A DNA stretch of 64,000 nt from an uncultured Lachnospiraceae bacterium (GTDB lineage: Bacteria; Bacillota; Clostridia; Lachnospirales; Lachnospiraceae), in the NCBI GenBank assembly GCA_944383265.1, contig CALWOX010000006.1, positions 117,003 through 181,002 of the forward strand, given 5' to 3'. Positions 63,817 to 64,000 of the stretch are shown here, in pieces. The translations under genes and the position numbers were made by a program. How positions within the stretch are numbered: the first letter of the stretch is position 1; each line of letters begins with the position of its first letter. The notes below the pieces were generated by a model, which made no database searches, was not told the DNA's origin, and saw nothing but the letters and a program-made list of their open reading frames with translations.

Positions 63817-63850
63817 AAAGAGTGTGAGGCATATGTCCCCACTCTTTTTT
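63817..63850 (+). terminator. Terminator after the YgiT-like gene
   Basis: AAAGAGTG (63817-63824) pairs with CACTCTTT (63840-63847), followed by a T-run. Confidence 0.75.
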
Positions 63851-63957
63851 GACTAAGAAAACATTTAAATAAATTTTGTTAAATGCATTTAATAAAAATA
63901 TAATTTATTCAAATTTTATAAAGTCTGTTTAAATTTTTTCTATATGTACAAAGTTCA

Positions 63958-64000
63958 CCCCTATAAATTTACTTATCGGTAGTAATATAGCCTCGTAAAA
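63958..64000 (+). promoter_or_regulatory. Conserved upstream element, copy C (cut by the right edge)
   Basis: The last 43 bases of the window are identical to copy B and, apart from the first few bases, to copy A. The element is oriented to the right, so a third related repeat-protein gene is expected about 170 bases beyond the window. Confidence 0.7.

Noticed and set aside
1..64000. CRISPR arrays, tRNA or rRNA genes, intact insertion sequences, phage genes
   Set aside because: No spaced identical repeats, cloverleaf-like sequence, rRNA segment, transposase or phage structural gene was recognised in the window.

Overview
The window looks like chromosome from an anaerobic Firmicute, most likely a Lachnospiraceae-type Clostridium relative. 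The reasons are AGGAGG-type ribosome binding sites, type III glutamine synthetase, a SAM-I riboswitch before metK, VanR/VanS-like signalling, choline-binding-type cell-wall repeats and frequent ATA, AGA and AGG codons. This assignment is inference from gene style; no rRNA or tRNA is present to anchor it.

Layout. (1) Positions 1-435: the left edge cuts a minus-strand hicA toxin gene with its own promoter and palindromic operator, followed by a hairpin-rich leader. (2) 436-25487: a surface-polysaccharide locus, all on the plus strand. It holds the complete dTDP-L-rhamnose pathway (rfbA, rfbB, rfbD and, far downstream, rfbC), glmM, leuA, UDP-galactopyranose mutase, seven glycosyltransferases, a sugar aminotransferase, a PLP-dependent lyase/deaminase-type enzyme, an ATP-grasp ligase, an O-acyltransferase, two Wzx-like flippases, a DUF2304/DUF2142 membrane pair and a secreted L,D-transpeptidase. 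(3) 25571-30859: an ABC-2 polysaccharide-export permease without a nearby ATPase, then plsC, a Ppx/GppA-like protein and ppk. (4) 30951-37103: an OmpR-type two-component system followed by a three-gene ABC-2 transporter whose first gene encodes a large membrane-anchored extracytoplasmic protein. (5) 37090-40314: SAM-I riboswitch, metK, murG and a cytidylate-kinase-like gene. (6) 40411-43560: a polar amino-acid ABC importer behind a strong promoter and an early leader terminator. (7) 43665-44977, minus strand: mtnN and a CmpB-family membrane protein. (8) 45079-51809: tkt, pgi, fba and glutamine synthetase III, each a core metabolic gene. (9) 51970-55142: a three-domain HTH/LicC/LicA protein (predicted choline kinase plus CTP:phosphocholine cytidylyltransferase) next to a secreted choline-binding-type repeat protein. 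(10) 55226-64000: a visibly more AT-rich accessory region with two paralogous secreted acidic repeat proteins in inverted orientation, two AAA/DUF4143 ATPases, a RelB/RelE-type module, a decayed DUF4258/YgiT module, and the start of a third copy of the paralogs' upstream element at the right edge.

How it fits together. The sugar-nucleotide, glycosyltransferase and flippase genes would build and export a rhamnose- and possibly galactofuranose-containing cell-wall glycan. The LicC/LicA fusion would supply CDP-choline for phosphocholine decoration, and the repeat proteins and L,D-transpeptidase carry the repeat type that docks on such decorated polymers. The window therefore looks like a surface-assembly region embedded in central metabolism. 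The strongest points for follow-up are the fused HTH/LicC/LicA gene with its apparently leaderless start, and the inverted duplicated repeat-protein units sharing a 57-base upstream element that recurs a third time at the window edge.
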